64,000 bases of DNA, from NCBI RefSeq assembly GCF_016598485.1, contig NZ_JAEMUW010000025.1, forward strand, positions 1 through 64,000, in the 5' to 3' direction. This stretch comes from Micromonospora coerulea. GTDB taxonomy: Bacteria > Actinomycetota > Actinomycetes > Mycobacteriales > Micromonosporaceae. Below the pieces are notes generated by a model. It had not been told where the DNA came from. It saw only the letters and a list, made by a program, of their open reading frames with translations, and ran no database searches. The translations under genes were made by a program, and so were the position numbers. Shown one piece after another: positions 1-7,885 of the stretch; the stretch's first letter is position 1; each line of letters starts with the position of its first letter.

Positions 1-91
1 CCAGACCGTGCAGGTCTCGGCCTACCCGGACGCCTACGCCCAGTGGGAGCAGCAGGCCGCCGACCTCGTCGCCCAGCACTGGAACAACTGA
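1..91 (+). CDS. C-terminal end of a lysozyme-like cell-wall protein (5' truncated by window)
   Basis: Only the last 29 codons are present, ending in TGA at 89-91. The tail (VQVSAYPDAYAQWE, then QHWNN) closely matches the end of the gene at 26214-27059 (VQISAFPDAYAKHE), so the two are paralogues. The complete paralogue has a lysozyme/soluble-transglycosylase-like domain, so a cell-wall role is likely here too, but nothing of the catalytic part is visible. A strong terminator follows directly. Confidence 0.6.
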   Translation, partial: QTVQVSAYPDAYAQWEQQAADLVAQHWNN

Positions 92-105
92 CCTAATAAG
101 CAACA

Positions 106-152
106 CGCCGCTGGCCGGCACCCCGAGACAGGGGTGCCGGCCAGCGGCGTTT
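106..152 (+). terminator. Rho-independent terminator
   Basis: A perfect 19-bp stem (106-124 with 131-149) with a 6-nt loop lies 14 nt after the stop codon of the first gene. The run of T after it is only two bases, as is usual in such GC-rich genomes. Confidence 0.85.
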
Positions 153-203
153 CCACGTACCCACGAAGAGACGGTGACGTCCGGGCGGACCGTGACCAAG
201 GTC

Positions 204-279
204 GGGGCTGGGGGCGACCGTCCCCGGCGCAGGGATCAAGCCTGACCGCCCGAAGCCGGGGACGGTCGCCCCCAGCCCC
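204..279. repeat. 25-bp perfect inverted repeat plus short tandem repeat
   Basis: Arms 204-228 and 255-279 are exact reverse complements separated by 26 nt. Immediately after, a 17-nt unit ending CAACAGCAACC occurs twice (274-290 and 295-311) with a 21-bp period. The long stem could act as a second transcription barrier between the terminator and the gene at 385; no other role is visible. Confidence 0.7.
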
Positions 280-384
280 CAACAGCAACCACCGAGCCCC
301 CAACAGCAACCCGCAAAAACCAGCGGTGAACCGCACCGCCCCCTGGGCACGTACTGCCGGAGGGGACCGGGAGAGGGGATCAGC

Positions 385-1278
385 ATGGCCGCAGCCGGGG
401 ACGGAACGACGGCCGGGGACCGACCGCTGGAGCCGACGACCGAGGTGTCCGGCGATCCCGATGCCGTCCCGCCCCGGCGCTGGTCCTGGCCTGGTCCGGT
501 CCGGCTGCTGAGCGTCGCCGCCGTGCTGGTGGTGGCCCTCGGCGTCGTCGCGGTGATGGCGACGCTGTCCCATCCGGCCCGGCTGGGCTTCGCCTTCTCC
601 GGAGCGGAGCCGCCAGCCCGCTGGCCGGCCACCGACCCGGGTGGGGTCGGCGCGGCGGAGGCGGCCGCCGCGCAGACCGCGACCGCGCCGCTGGCCGGTC
701 GGCGCCGCGCGACCTTCGAGCTGGTGGACGCGCTGGCCATGTTCGGCCTGCGCGCGGCCGACCTGGGCGACGAGCTGTACCGGATCGAGGTGCCGGCCGA
801 CGGGGGCGTGACGCCCCGCGCGGAGGTGCGCGGCGATCGGGTGCGGTTGCGGGCCGAGGAGAACGGGCGACGCGGTCCGGCGGCCGTGCAGGTGCAGCTC
901 AACTCCCGCGTCGAGTGGCGGCTGCGCCTGGTGGGTGCGGTCAGCGACCAACTGCTCGACCTCGGCGCGGGCCGGTTGGCCGGGGTCGAGCTGACCGGCG
1001 GCTCGTCCCGCACCGAGCTGCTGCTGCCCCGCCTCGCCGGAGCGTTGACGGTGCGGATGACCGGCGGGGTCAGCCAGCTCAGCATCCGGGTACCCGACGC
1101 GGTGCCGGTCCGGGTCCGCGCGGGCGCCGGCGCCGGTTCCGTCGCGGTCTACCTGCAGCGCCGGGACGGGGTGGCGGCCGGCGAGTTGGTCAGCTCACCC
1201 ACCTGGGACCGGGCCGCCGGCCGGCTCTACGTCGACCTGGTGGCCGGGGCGAACACGGTGACCGTCGCGGAGGGCTGA
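385..1278 (+). CDS. Membrane-anchored protein of unknown function
   Basis: 297 residues. The first ~35 residues are cytosolic and proline/acid rich, then one hydrophobic helix (about residues 37-60, LLSVAAVLVVALGVVAVMA) anchors it, leaving ~235 residues outside the cell. The outer part ends in a repetitive beta-rich stretch (about 175-297) reminiscent of cell-wall-active adhesin-like beta folds, but no named family is recognised. The ATG follows a GAGAGGGG ribosome site. It stands 15 bp ahead of the pirin gene on the same strand, so they may be cotranscribed. Function unknown. Confidence 0.75.
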   Translation: MAAAGDGTTAGDRPLEPTTEVSGDPDAVPPRRWSWPGPVRLLSVAAVLVVALGVVAVMATLSHPARLGFAFSGAEPPARWPATDPGGVGAAEAAAAQTATAPLAGRRRATFELVDALAMFGLRAADLGDELYRIEVPADGGVTPRAEVRGDRVRLRAEENGRRGPAAVQVQLNSRVEWRLRLVGAVSDQLLDLGAGRLAGVELTGGSSRTELLLPRLAGALTVRMTGGVSQLSIRVPDAVPVRVRAGAGAGSVAVYLQRRDGVAAGELVSSPTWDRAAGRLYVDLVAGANTVTVAEG

Positions 1279-1293
1279 GCGTACAGTCGGGCG

Positions 1294-2265
1294 GTGGACC
1301 GTACCGAATCCTTGCCGGCGCAGACCCTGCCACCTGGCGTAGCCCCCGCGGATCCCGGCAGCGTGCTGCTGCCGGGCCACGACGTGCCGCTGGGGCGCTA
1401 CACGACCGTGCGGCGGCTGCTGCCGCAGCGGCAGCGCCGGCTCGTCGGGGCCTGGTGCTTCGTCGACCATTTCGGACCGGAGGACGTGGCGGAGCGGCCC
1501 GGCATGGAGGTGCCGCCGCACCCGCACACCGGCCTGCAGACGGTGACCTGGCTGGTGGACGGCGAGATCCTGCACCGGGACAGCCTGGGCAACGTGCAGC
1601 CGATCCGGCCCGGCCAGTTGAACGTGATGACCTCCGGCCACGGCATCGCTCACTCCGAGCGCTCACCGGCGCAGCATCCGCCGGTCATGCACGGCGTGCA
1701 GCTGTGGGTGGCGCTGCCCGACCCGGCGCGAGCCGGCGCGGCCGACTTCGCGCATCACGCGGACCTGCCCCGCTGGCGCGACGGCGACCTGGACGTCACC
1801 CTGCTCGTGGGCGAGTTCGGCGGCGAGGAATCCCCGGCGGTGGTGCACACCCCGCTGCTCGGCGCGCAGCTCGAGGTCGGCGGTCCGGCGCCGGCGACGC
1901 TGCCGCTGCGCCGCGACTTCGAGTACGGGCTGCTGGCCATGTCCGGCTCCGCCGAGGCGGACGGGGTGGCGTTCGCGCCGGGCGCGCTGCTGTACGTGGG
2001 CGCCGGCCGGGACGCGCTGACCGTGCGGGCGGCGCCGGGCAGCCGGCTGCTGCTGCTCGGCGGCGCGCCGTTCGAGGAGCCCCTGGTGATGTGGTGGAAC
2101 TTCGTGGGCCGCTCGCACGAGGAGGTCGCCGCCGCCCGGGAGGACTGGATGGCCGGCCGGCGGTTCGGCGCGGTGGCCGACGACCCGGCGCCGCCGCTGC
2201 CGGCCCCGGCGCTGCCCACCACCCGGTTGAAGGCGCGCGACCGTCGGGGCACCACGCTCGGCTGA
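1294..2265 (+). CDS. Pirin family protein
   Basis: 323 residues in the bicupin pirin family, iron-binding cytosolic proteins of which some have quercetinase activity or act as regulators. The N-terminal cupin carries the expected metal-binding pattern: HPHTGLQTVTW near residue 72 and SGHGIAHSE near 113-121, giving His, His, His, Glu. The C-terminal cupin ends in a WWNFVGRSHEE motif typical of pirins. The start is GTG. The substrate cannot be told from sequence. Confidence 0.9.
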   Translation: MDRTESLPAQTLPPGVAPADPGSVLLPGHDVPLGRYTTVRRLLPQRQRRLVGAWCFVDHFGPEDVAERPGMEVPPHPHTGLQTVTWLVDGEILHRDSLGNVQPIRPGQLNVMTSGHGIAHSERSPAQHPPVMHGVQLWVALPDPARAGAADFAHHADLPRWRDGDLDVTLLVGEFGGEESPAVVHTPLLGAQLEVGGPAPATLPLRRDFEYGLLAMSGSAEADGVAFAPGALLYVGAGRDALTVRAAPGSRLLLLGGAPFEEPLVMWWNFVGRSHEEVAAAREDWMAGRRFGAVADDPAPPLPAPALPTTRLKARDRRGTTLG

Positions 2266-2288
2266 TTGGGCGGCTCCGGCGCGGGTAG
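2264..2288 (+). promoter_or_regulatory. Possible sigma-F-type promoter (imperfect)
   Basis: GATT, 15 nt, GGGTAG, ending 8 nt before the ATG at 2297. One mismatch from the GTTT form seen elsewhere in this window; it overlaps the end of the pirin gene. Confidence 0.3.
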
Positions 2289-2296
2289 ACGCGGGC

Positions 2297-2962
2297 ATGC
2301 CGACCAGTGCGATCTCCAGCATCGAGGACAAGAAGCGGCTCGTTCGCCGGCTCGCCGGGGACGGTCGTGGCTTCGCCGAACAGTATGGCTTCCGGGTCAT
2401 CAACAATCCGTCCAGCCTGTTCCAGGTGCTCGGTCTGTCCGTCCTGCTGTCCCGGCGGGGGGATTTCCGCCGGGCGGTGGAGTCGGCCGTGGCGCTCCGC
2501 GACTCCGGTTGGGACAGCGCCGCCCGGCTGGCCCGGTCGCTGCACGCCGACCGGGTGCGGGTGCTGCGCGCCCACGGCCAGCGCGGCGACGTGGACCAGC
2601 TCGCCGACGTGCTGGGCGACCTCGCCCGTACCCTGGTGGACCGCTACCGGGGCGACCTGCGACGGTTGCGGACGGAGGCGCACCAGGATCCGGCCCGGGA
2701 ACGGCGGCTGCTCACCGCCCTGCCTGGAGTGGACGACGAGGTGGCCGACCTGTTCCTGCGGGAGGCGCAGGCCGTGTGGCGGGAGGTGGCGCCGGTGGCC
2801 GACCGCCGGGCCCTCGTGGCCGCGCGCCGTCTGGGCCTGGGCCGTTCCGCCGACGACTTGGCCAACCTGGCCGGCAGCGGCGAGTCGGAGCGGCTGGCCT
2901 GGCTGGTCGGGGCGCTGGCCCGGGTGGACCTGGAGAAGCGGTACGCGGAGCTGACCGGCTGA
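2297..2962 (+). CDS. Unknown protein with a possible HhH-type helical fold
   Basis: 221 residues, soluble and almost all helical. The stretch LLTALPGVDDEVADLFLREA (about residues 138-157) resembles the helix-hairpin-helix of endonuclease III-like DNA glycosylases (LPGVG.KTA), and the general order of helices would allow that fold. However, the catalytic Lys/Asp of the glycosylases and the FeS cluster cysteines are not evident, so an active DNA glycosylase is not supported. Possible alternatives are a non-enzymatic DNA-binding relative or an unrelated helical protein. Confidence 0.6.
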   Translation: MPTSAISSIEDKKRLVRRLAGDGRGFAEQYGFRVINNPSSLFQVLGLSVLLSRRGDFRRAVESAVALRDSGWDSAARLARSLHADRVRVLRAHGQRGDVDQLADVLGDLARTLVDRYRGDLRRLRTEAHQDPARERRLLTALPGVDDEVADLFLREAQAVWREVAPVADRRALVAARRLGLGRSADDLANLAGSGESERLAWLVGALARVDLEKRYAELTG

Positions 2963-3191
2963 CCGGGACGTGCCGCGGGCCACAGTTCCGTGATAGTCAC
3001 CCGAAAGGCTGATGTCGCATCGTATGATGATCGTGGCAGCGATGCCCGCCCGGTTCGGGCGAACATCCACCACCTGGTGGTCGCGACCCGGTTCGGGCGT
3101 GAACCGCCGAAAGCAGGTGCTGCGTGGCGCCCCAGGTCGCGGTTCGTGACCCGGGGCGCCCGCCTGTCACCGGGACCTGTCACGGGAGCTG

Positions 3192-3851
3192 CTATCTGGC
3201 CAGGGTGACCCCCAGGTTCACCGTTGCGGCGATGATGACCGCGCCGAACAGGTAGGACAACAGCATGTGCCGCAGCACGGCGCGGCGCATCTCGGCGCTG
3301 GACAAGTCGGTGTCGGAGACCTGGAATGTGGCCCCCACCGTGAACGCCAGGTAGGCGAAGTCCGCGTAGCAGGGCTGCTCGTCCTGGTGGAAGTCGATGC
3401 CGCCCGGCTCGCCGCCGTAGTAGAGCCGGGCGTACCGGGCGGTGAAGAGGGTGTGCACCACGAACCAGGAGAGCACCACGCTGAGCACGCCCAGCCCGCC
3501 GTAGGCGTCAAGCGACAGCCCCGGTCTGGTCGCGTGCGCGGTGGCCAGCACCACCCCGACCGCGAAGAGGCTGGCGACGCACGCGGCCAGCAGCAGCGCG
3601 TCCCGCATCGCCCGGTTCGGGTCCTCGTGCACCGCGAGCCGCGCGGTGGCGTCGGCGTCCAGCGGCCACAGCCGACGCCAGAGCAGGATCAGCCAGGTCA
3701 GCGCGGCGGCGTCCCAGCCCACCAGCGGGCCGACCGTCGGCGAGACCAGGGTCGCGAACAGTCCACCGAAGACCGCCCCGACCAGCCCCATCACGAGGAG
3801 CTGGAGGGCCGCCGGGGTGTGCCCGTGCGGCTGGCTGCCTGCGCGCCGCAC
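3192..3851 (-). CDS. DUF1345 family membrane protein
   Basis: 219 residues with about five transmembrane segments (about 18-38, 45-60, 88-108, 120-140 and 195-215). The block GGIDFHQDEQPCYADFAYLAFTVG-like region near 150-170 followed by a QVSDTDL motif is the DUF1345 hallmark. Function of the family is unknown. The GTG start lies 12 bp after the stop of the DUF2795 gene on the same strand, so the two probably form an operon read from the promoter near 4190. Confidence 0.88.
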   Translation of the reverse strand: MRRAGSQPHGHTPAALQLLVMGLVGAVFGGLFATLVSPTVGPLVGWDAAALTWLILLWRRLWPLDADATARLAVHEDPNRAMRDALLLAACVASLFAVGVVLATAHATRPGLSLDAYGGLGVLSVVLSWFVVHTLFTARYARLYYGGEPGGIDFHQDEQPCYADFAYLAFTVGATFQVSDTDLSSAEMRRAVLRHMLLSYLFGAVIIAATVNLGVTLAR

Positions 3852-3863
3852 CGGCGGCGGCGG

Positions 3864-4136
3864 TCAGATGCCGCGCAGGTGCTGCGAGACCCGCTGGTGG
3901 CGCGTGTCGCGGGCCTGCGCCGCCCGCTGCGCGCGGCTGACCTCTGGCGCGGCGTCGATGCCGGCGGAACGGGCGACCTCGTTGCCGTTGGCGTAGTCGA
4001 CCGGCGGCAGGGCCCGCAGGGCCTTCAGCACCTCCGGCGGCGCGCCCTCCCGTTCGGCCTCCCGGACGACGTCGTCCTTGCCGGCCGGGTAGTCCAGCGC
4101 GGACAGGTAATCGAGGACGTCGGTGTAACTCGCCAT
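3864..4136 (-). CDS. DUF2795 family small protein
   Basis: 90 residues. The N-terminal YTDVLDYLSALDYPAGKDD and following helical repeat match DUF2795, a small family common in actinobacteria and often stress-associated. The ATG at 4134-4136 is preceded by a GAGGAG ribosome site; a longer reading frame upstream runs antisense to the DUF2267 gene and is rejected. It is divergent from the DUF2267 gene; the 150-bp gap holds promoter elements for both. Confidence 0.85.
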   Translation of the reverse strand: MASYTDVLDYLSALDYPAGKDDVVREAEREGAPPEVLKALRALPPVDYANGNEVARSAGIDAAPEVSRAQRAAQARDTRHQRVSQHLRGI

Positions 4137-4181
4137 GGGTCGGGCTCCTCGCGCGTGGGTTGCGGTCACGACCGGCGGCGG

Positions 4182-4204
4182 ATACCCGCCCGACGGCAGG
4201 TCAC
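4182..4204 (-). promoter_or_regulatory. Possible sigma-F-type promoter of the DUF2795 gene
   Basis: On the minus strand GTGA, 13 nt, GGGTAT, 46 nt before the start. The -10 is perfect for the sigma-B/F family; the -35 and spacing are not. Confidence 0.4.
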
Positions 4205-4231
4205 GCGCGCCGTACCCGGAAATCGCCGCCC

Positions 4232-4256
4232 GTTTCCGTCCCGGCTCGCCGGGTAC
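4232..4256 (+). promoter_or_regulatory. Sigma-F-type promoter of the DUF2267 gene
   Basis: GTTT at 4232-4235, 15-nt spacer, GGGTAC at 4251-4256, then about 30 nt to the ATG. This is the form recognised by sigma-B/sigma-F family factors in actinobacteria. Confidence 0.7.
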
Positions 4257-4286
4257 GCGGCGGAAGAGCCGGAAGGGGTACCACCG

Positions 4287-4697
4287 ATGAACTACGACAC
4301 CTTCGTCGACCAGGTCGCGCAGCGGACCCGGACGTCCTCGGAGCGGGCCGTCGAGCTGACCCGGGCCACGTTGGAGACGCTGGCCGAGCGCCTGACCGGG
4401 GGTGAGTTGCTCGACCTGGCGGCCCAGCTGCCGAAGCCGCTGCAACTGGTGCTGAAGCCGACCCCGGGCCTCGAGGCGGCCGACCGGTTCGGCGCGGCCG
4501 AGTTCATTGCCCGGGTCGGCCAGCGGGCCGGTGTGGACGCCAACGCCGCCCGGGACACCGTCCGGGCGGTCTTCACCACGCTGCGCGAGGCGATCAGCGG
4601 TGGCGAGTTCGACGACGTCATCGTGCAGTTGCCGCGCGACTACCGGGACATGGTGGAGCCGGTCCTGGCCCCCGGCGCGACCCTGCGCCGCGGCTGA
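4287..4697 (+). CDS. DUF2267 family protein
   Basis: 136 residues, soluble, mostly helical. The MNYDTFVDQVAQR start and two similar helical halves (about 1-60 and 70-130), the second with FDDVIVQLPRDYRDM, identify DUF2267, a family often found beside stress and cell-envelope genes and of unknown biochemical role. A second DUF2267 protein, fused to another domain, is at 19595. A sigma-F-type promoter lies immediately upstream, so stress induction is likely. Confidence 0.88.
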   Translation: MNYDTFVDQVAQRTRTSSERAVELTRATLETLAERLTGGELLDLAAQLPKPLQLVLKPTPGLEAADRFGAAEFIARVGQRAGVDANAARDTVRAVFTTLREAISGGEFDDVIVQLPRDYRDMVEPVLAPGATLRRG

Positions 4698-4730
4698 GCG
4701 CCCGCGCCGTCGCCGGGCCGCTGCGGCTGG

Positions 4731-5897
4731 TCAGCCGATCGCGCCTTCGGCCCGCAGGGCGGCGACCCGCTCGGCGTCGAAGCCGGCCTCCGCCAGCAAT
4801 TCGTCGGTGTGTTCGCCGGGCTGCGGCGGCGGCCGGCGCACCGACGTCGGGGTGCCGGAGAAGCGCGGCGCCGGCGCCGGCTGGGTGACCCCGTCGTGGG
4901 TGACGAACACCCCCCGGGCGGCCAGGTGGGGATGCTCCGGCGCCTCGCGCCAGTCCAGCACCGGCGCGGCGCAGGCGTCCGAGCCGGCCAGCAGCTGCGC
5001 CCACTCGTCCCGGCTCCGGGTGCGGAACAGCCGGCCCCACGCCGCGCGCAGCGCGGGCCAGTTCGCCGGGTCGGTGCGGTCCAGGTCCTCGTCGCCGGGA
5101 AGCGGGAAGCCGGTGAGCCGGACCAGCTCGGCGTAGAACTGCGGCTCCAGCGCGCCGACGGCGAGATACCGCCCGTCGGCGCACTCGTACGTGTCGTAGA
5201 AGGGTGCGCCGCCGTCGAGCAGGTTCACCCCGCGCGGGTCCTGCCACATGCCGATCTGGCGCAACGCGTGGACCTGGGTGGCGAGCACCGACACGCCGTC
5301 CACGATGGCCGCGTCCACGACCTGACCGGGTGTGCCGCCCCCGACGGCGTGCAGGGCGGCCAGCACGCCGAGGGCCAGCATCATCCCGCCGCCGCCGAAG
5401 TCGCCGAGCAGGTTCATCGGCGGCACCGGCCGCTCGCCGGCCCGGCCGATGCCGTGCAGCGCGCCGGTCAGCGCCAGGTAGTCGATGTCGTGCCCGGCGG
5501 TCGGGGCGAGCGGGCCCTGCTGCCCCCAACCGGTCATCCGGCCGTAGACCAGCCGCGGGTTGACCGCCAGGCAGTCGTCGGGGCCGAGCCCGAGCCGTTC
5601 GGCGACCCCCGGGCGGAAGCCCTCCAGCAGCGCGTCCGCCCGCTCGACCAGGGCCAGCACCACCTCCCGGCCGGCGGGGGACTTGAGGTCCACGGCCAGC
5701 GAACGGCGGTTGCGGTTGAGCAGGTCCCCGGGCAGGCTGCCGAACCCGGCGGGCGCGGTCCGGTCCACCCGGATCACGTCGGCGCCGAGGTCGGCCAGCA
5801 TCATCGCGGCGAACGGGCCAGGCCCGATGCCGGCCAGCTCGATCACCCGGACGCCGGCGAGGGGTCCGACCGGGGCGTGCGGGGCGTCGTCGGTCAT
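4731..5897 (-). CDS. CaiB/BaiF CoA-transferase superfamily protein, probable alpha-methylacyl-CoA racemase
   Basis: 388 residues. The family fold starts with LAGVRVIELAGIGPGPFAAM and has the CoA-binding region DVIRVDR and NRNRRSLAVDLK. The two residues that act in alpha-methylacyl-CoA racemase are present, His136 (AGHDIDYLAL) and Asp166 (LLGDFGGGG), which points to the racemase rather than a plain CoA transferase. The enzyme would invert the 2-methyl centre of branched acyl-CoAs for beta-oxidation. The ATG at 5895-5897 was chosen because family alignments begin there; longer starts run into the riboswitch region on the other strand. Confidence 0.88.
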   Translation of the reverse strand: MTDDAPHAPVGPLAGVRVIELAGIGPGPFAAMMLADLGADVIRVDRTAPAGFGSLPGDLLNRNRRSLAVDLKSPAGREVVLALVERADALLEGFRPGVAERLGLGPDDCLAVNPRLVYGRMTGWGQQGPLAPTAGHDIDYLALTGALHGIGRAGERPVPPMNLLGDFGGGGMMLALGVLAALHAVGGGTPGQVVDAAIVDGVSVLATQVHALRQIGMWQDPRGVNLLDGGAPFYDTYECADGRYLAVGALEPQFYAELVRLTGFPLPGDEDLDRTDPANWPALRAAWGRLFRTRSRDEWAQLLAGSDACAAPVLDWREAPEHPHLAARGVFVTHDGVTQPAPAPRFSGTPTSVRRPPPQPGEHTDELLAEAGFDAERVAALRAEGAIG

Positions 5898-6045
5898 CGG
5901 GCCACGATAGGCGTCGGCAGCCCACCCCGTCGCCCCCCGGGGCCGTCGCCGGGTCACCGCACAGCGGTTGACCAGGGCAACCAGCTGACCTGGGGTGGCG
6001 CGGCCGGCTTGGCGGACGGTTGAGCCTGCCCTAACCTTGACGCCA

Positions 6046-6168
6046 CGAGGGGAGTACTTCCCACGAATCATTCCGGTCAGTACGGCGCGCCCCGGGCGCG
6101 CCTCGGGTGGTTGCCCACGGAAAGCGTGGGTGAAGGAGACCTCGAACATGTCACGGTGTTCGAGGAGG
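6046..6168 (+). promoter_or_regulatory. yybP-ykoY (manganese) riboswitch with ribosome-site sequestering hairpin
   Basis: The leader of the TerC gene carries the conserved pieces of the yybP-ykoY aptamer in order: CGAGG then GGAGTA (6046-6056), CGGTCAGTACGG (6074-6084) and GGAGACCTCG (6135-6144). CGAGG (6046-6050) pairs with CCTCG (6140-6144) to close the aptamer. The same CCTCG also begins CCTCGAACA (6140-6148), which is the exact complement of TGTTCGAGG (6157-6165); that second hairpin would bury the ribosome site GAGGAGG (6162-6168). The two pairings exclude each other, so Mn2+ binding should free the ribosome site and switch translation on. Aptamer identity rests on remembered consensus; the pairings are direct. 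Confidence 0.8.
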
Positions 6169-6172
6169 CCCC

Positions 6173-7192
6173 ATGACCGACGTGTCATACCTGTCCGCGG
6201 TCGAGCTGTCGTCGGTCGGCACCCCCACGCTGTGGGGAATCACCATCGGCGGGGTGCTCGCCCTGCTGGTCCTGGACTTCCTGGTCACCCGCCGCCCGCA
6301 CGAGGTGTCGCTGCGGGAGGCGCTCGGCTGGTCGGCGTTCTACCTCGCCCTGCCGCTGGCGTTCGGCGGCTGGATCTGGTCCCGCTGGGGCTCCGAGCTG
6401 GGCGTCCAGTACCTGACCGGTTACCTGGTCGAGAAGTCGCTCTCGGTCGACAACCTCTTCGTGTTCATGCTGCTGCTGGCCGCCTTCGCGGTCCCGGCCG
6501 TGCTCGCCCAGCGGGTGCTGCTCTACGGCATCGCCGGCGCGCTGGTGCTCCGCGCGATCTTCATCGCGCTCGGCGCCGCCGCCCTGCAGACCCTCGACTT
6601 CGCCTTCCTGCTGTTCGGCCTCATCCTGATCGCCACCGCGGTCAAGCTGCTGCGCGACGCCCTGTCCGGGCACGAGCAGGAGGTCGACATCAACAAGATG
6701 CGGTCGGTGCGGCTGCTGCGCCGGTTCATGCCGGTGGTCGACGAGTACCACGGCACCAGGATGACAATTCGGCAGCAGGGCAGGCGCGCGCTCACCCCGC
6801 TCGCCCTGGTCGTGGTGGCGGTGCTCGCCACCGACATCGTCTTCGCCGTCGACTCGGTGCCCGCCGTCTACGGCATCACCGAGGACCCGTACCTGGTCTT
6901 CGCCACCAACGCGTTCGCCCTGCTCGGCCTGCGGGCGCTGTACTTCGTGCTGCACGCCGCGCTCAGCCGGCTGGTGCACCTCAGCTACGGCCTGGCCATC
7001 ATCCTCGCCTTCATCGGCGTGAAGCTGGGCCTGCACTGGGCGCACGGCATCTGGACGGGTGTACCGGAGATCCCGACCCTCGCCTCGCTCGGCGTGATCA
7101 TCGGCGTCCTGGTGGTGGTGACCCTGACCAGCCTGCGCGCCACCCGCGACCGCGAGTCCGACGCCACCGCCGTCGTCGCGGATCGGCACTGA
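6173..7192 (+). CDS. TerC family integral membrane protein, probable manganese exporter
   Basis: 339 residues with about nine transmembrane segments. Family marks are GYLVEKSLSVDNLFVF near residues 82-100 and ATDIVFAVDSVPAVYGIT near 219-240, whose acidic residues in the membrane are thought to bind metal. TerC proteins are linked to tellurite resistance and, when behind yybP-ykoY riboswitches, to Mn2+ export or metal loading of exported proteins. The riboswitch immediately upstream makes Mn2+ the likely substrate. A perfect terminator hairpin follows, so it is a single-gene unit. Confidence 0.92.
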   Translation: MTDVSYLSAVELSSVGTPTLWGITIGGVLALLVLDFLVTRRPHEVSLREALGWSAFYLALPLAFGGWIWSRWGSELGVQYLTGYLVEKSLSVDNLFVFMLLLAAFAVPAVLAQRVLLYGIAGALVLRAIFIALGAAALQTLDFAFLLFGLILIATAVKLLRDALSGHEQEVDINKMRSVRLLRRFMPVVDEYHGTRMTIRQQGRRALTPLALVVVAVLATDIVFAVDSVPAVYGITEDPYLVFATNAFALLGLRALYFVLHAALSRLVHLSYGLAIILAFIGVKLGLHWAHGIWTGVPEIPTLASLGVIIGVLVVVTLTSLRATRDRESDATAVVADRH

Positions 7193-7204
7193 CTCGGGTC
7201 CCGG

Positions 7205-7233
7205 CCGCCGCGGTGGGTCACCCACCGCGGCGG
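7205..7233 (+). terminator. Terminator after TerC
   Basis: Perfect 13-bp stem (7205-7217 with 7221-7233) with a 3-nt loop, 13 nt after the stop codon. Confidence 0.8.
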
Positions 7234-7284
7234 GTCTGGCCGATCGTGGTGTCCGACCCCACCCCGAGGTGGTACGACTGTCGG

Positions 7285-7884
7285 GTGGGAATTGTGTCGC
7301 CGGGCTTTCAGGGTCGGCCGCGCTCGGCCGAACCGGCCCTGCCGCCGGGCCAGTATCTGACCGAGGATTTTCCGGTGCTCTCCGCCGGCCCGACGCCGCG
7401 GGTGCCGCTGGACACCTGGGAGTTCGTCGTCAGCGCCGAAGGTGGCGCCGAGTACCGCTGGTCGTGGAACGAGCTGATGGGCCTGCCGCAGGAGGCGCCC
7501 ACTGTGGACCTGCACTGCGTCACCCGGTGGTCCAAGCTCGGCACCAACTGGCAGGGCGTGTCGCTGGACACCCTGCTGGAGGGGATCGACACCGCCGCCC
7601 GGTACGCGCTGGTCCACTCGTACGGCGGCTACACGACCAACCTGCCGCTGGACGACCTACGGGGCGGCCGGGCCTGGGTGGCGCACGGCTACGACGGCGG
7701 ACCGCTGCCGGCCGAGCACGGCGGCCCGGCGCGGCTGCTGGTCCCGCACCTCTACCTCTGGAAGTCGGCCAAGTGGGTGCGCGGCATCCGGCTGCTGGTC
7801 GACGACAAGCCGGGCTTCTGGGAGACCGCCGGCTACCACGACTACGGCGACCCGTGGCGCGAGCAGCGATACCAGGGCGACTGA
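7285..7884 (+). CDS. Molybdopterin-dependent sulfite-oxidase-fold oxidoreductase
   Basis: 199 residues, the sulfite oxidase/MsrP molybdenum domain alone, with no signal peptide and no haem or dimerisation domain. Cys78 in DLHCVTRWSKLGTNWQGV is the expected Mo ligand, and the HGGPARLLVPHLYLWKSAKWVRGI block near 150-175 is typical. GTG at 7285 was chosen because the family begins MGIVSPGFQGR; a second GTG at 7294 is possible. It is followed after 1 nt by a flavin reductase and then a zinc-ribbon protein, an arrangement that suggests a cytosolic electron chain from NAD(P)H through flavin to Mo. The substrate is unknown. Confidence 0.87.
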   Translation: MGIVSPGFQGRPRSAEPALPPGQYLTEDFPVLSAGPTPRVPLDTWEFVVSAEGGAEYRWSWNELMGLPQEAPTVDLHCVTRWSKLGTNWQGVSLDTLLEGIDTAARYALVHSYGGYTTNLPLDDLRGGRAWVAHGYDGGPLPAEHGGPARLLVPHLYLWKSAKWVRGIRLLVDDKPGFWETAGYHDYGDPWREQRYQGD

Positions 7885-7885
7885 G

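Noticed and set aside
2963..3191. Short plus-strand reading frame and a TATGAT box near 3023
   Set aside because: The frame has no ribosome site, poor codon pattern and runs into the convergent DUF1345 gene. The TATGAT box has no matching -35 and no gene behind it; repeated CCCGGTTCGGGCG strings there remain unexplained.
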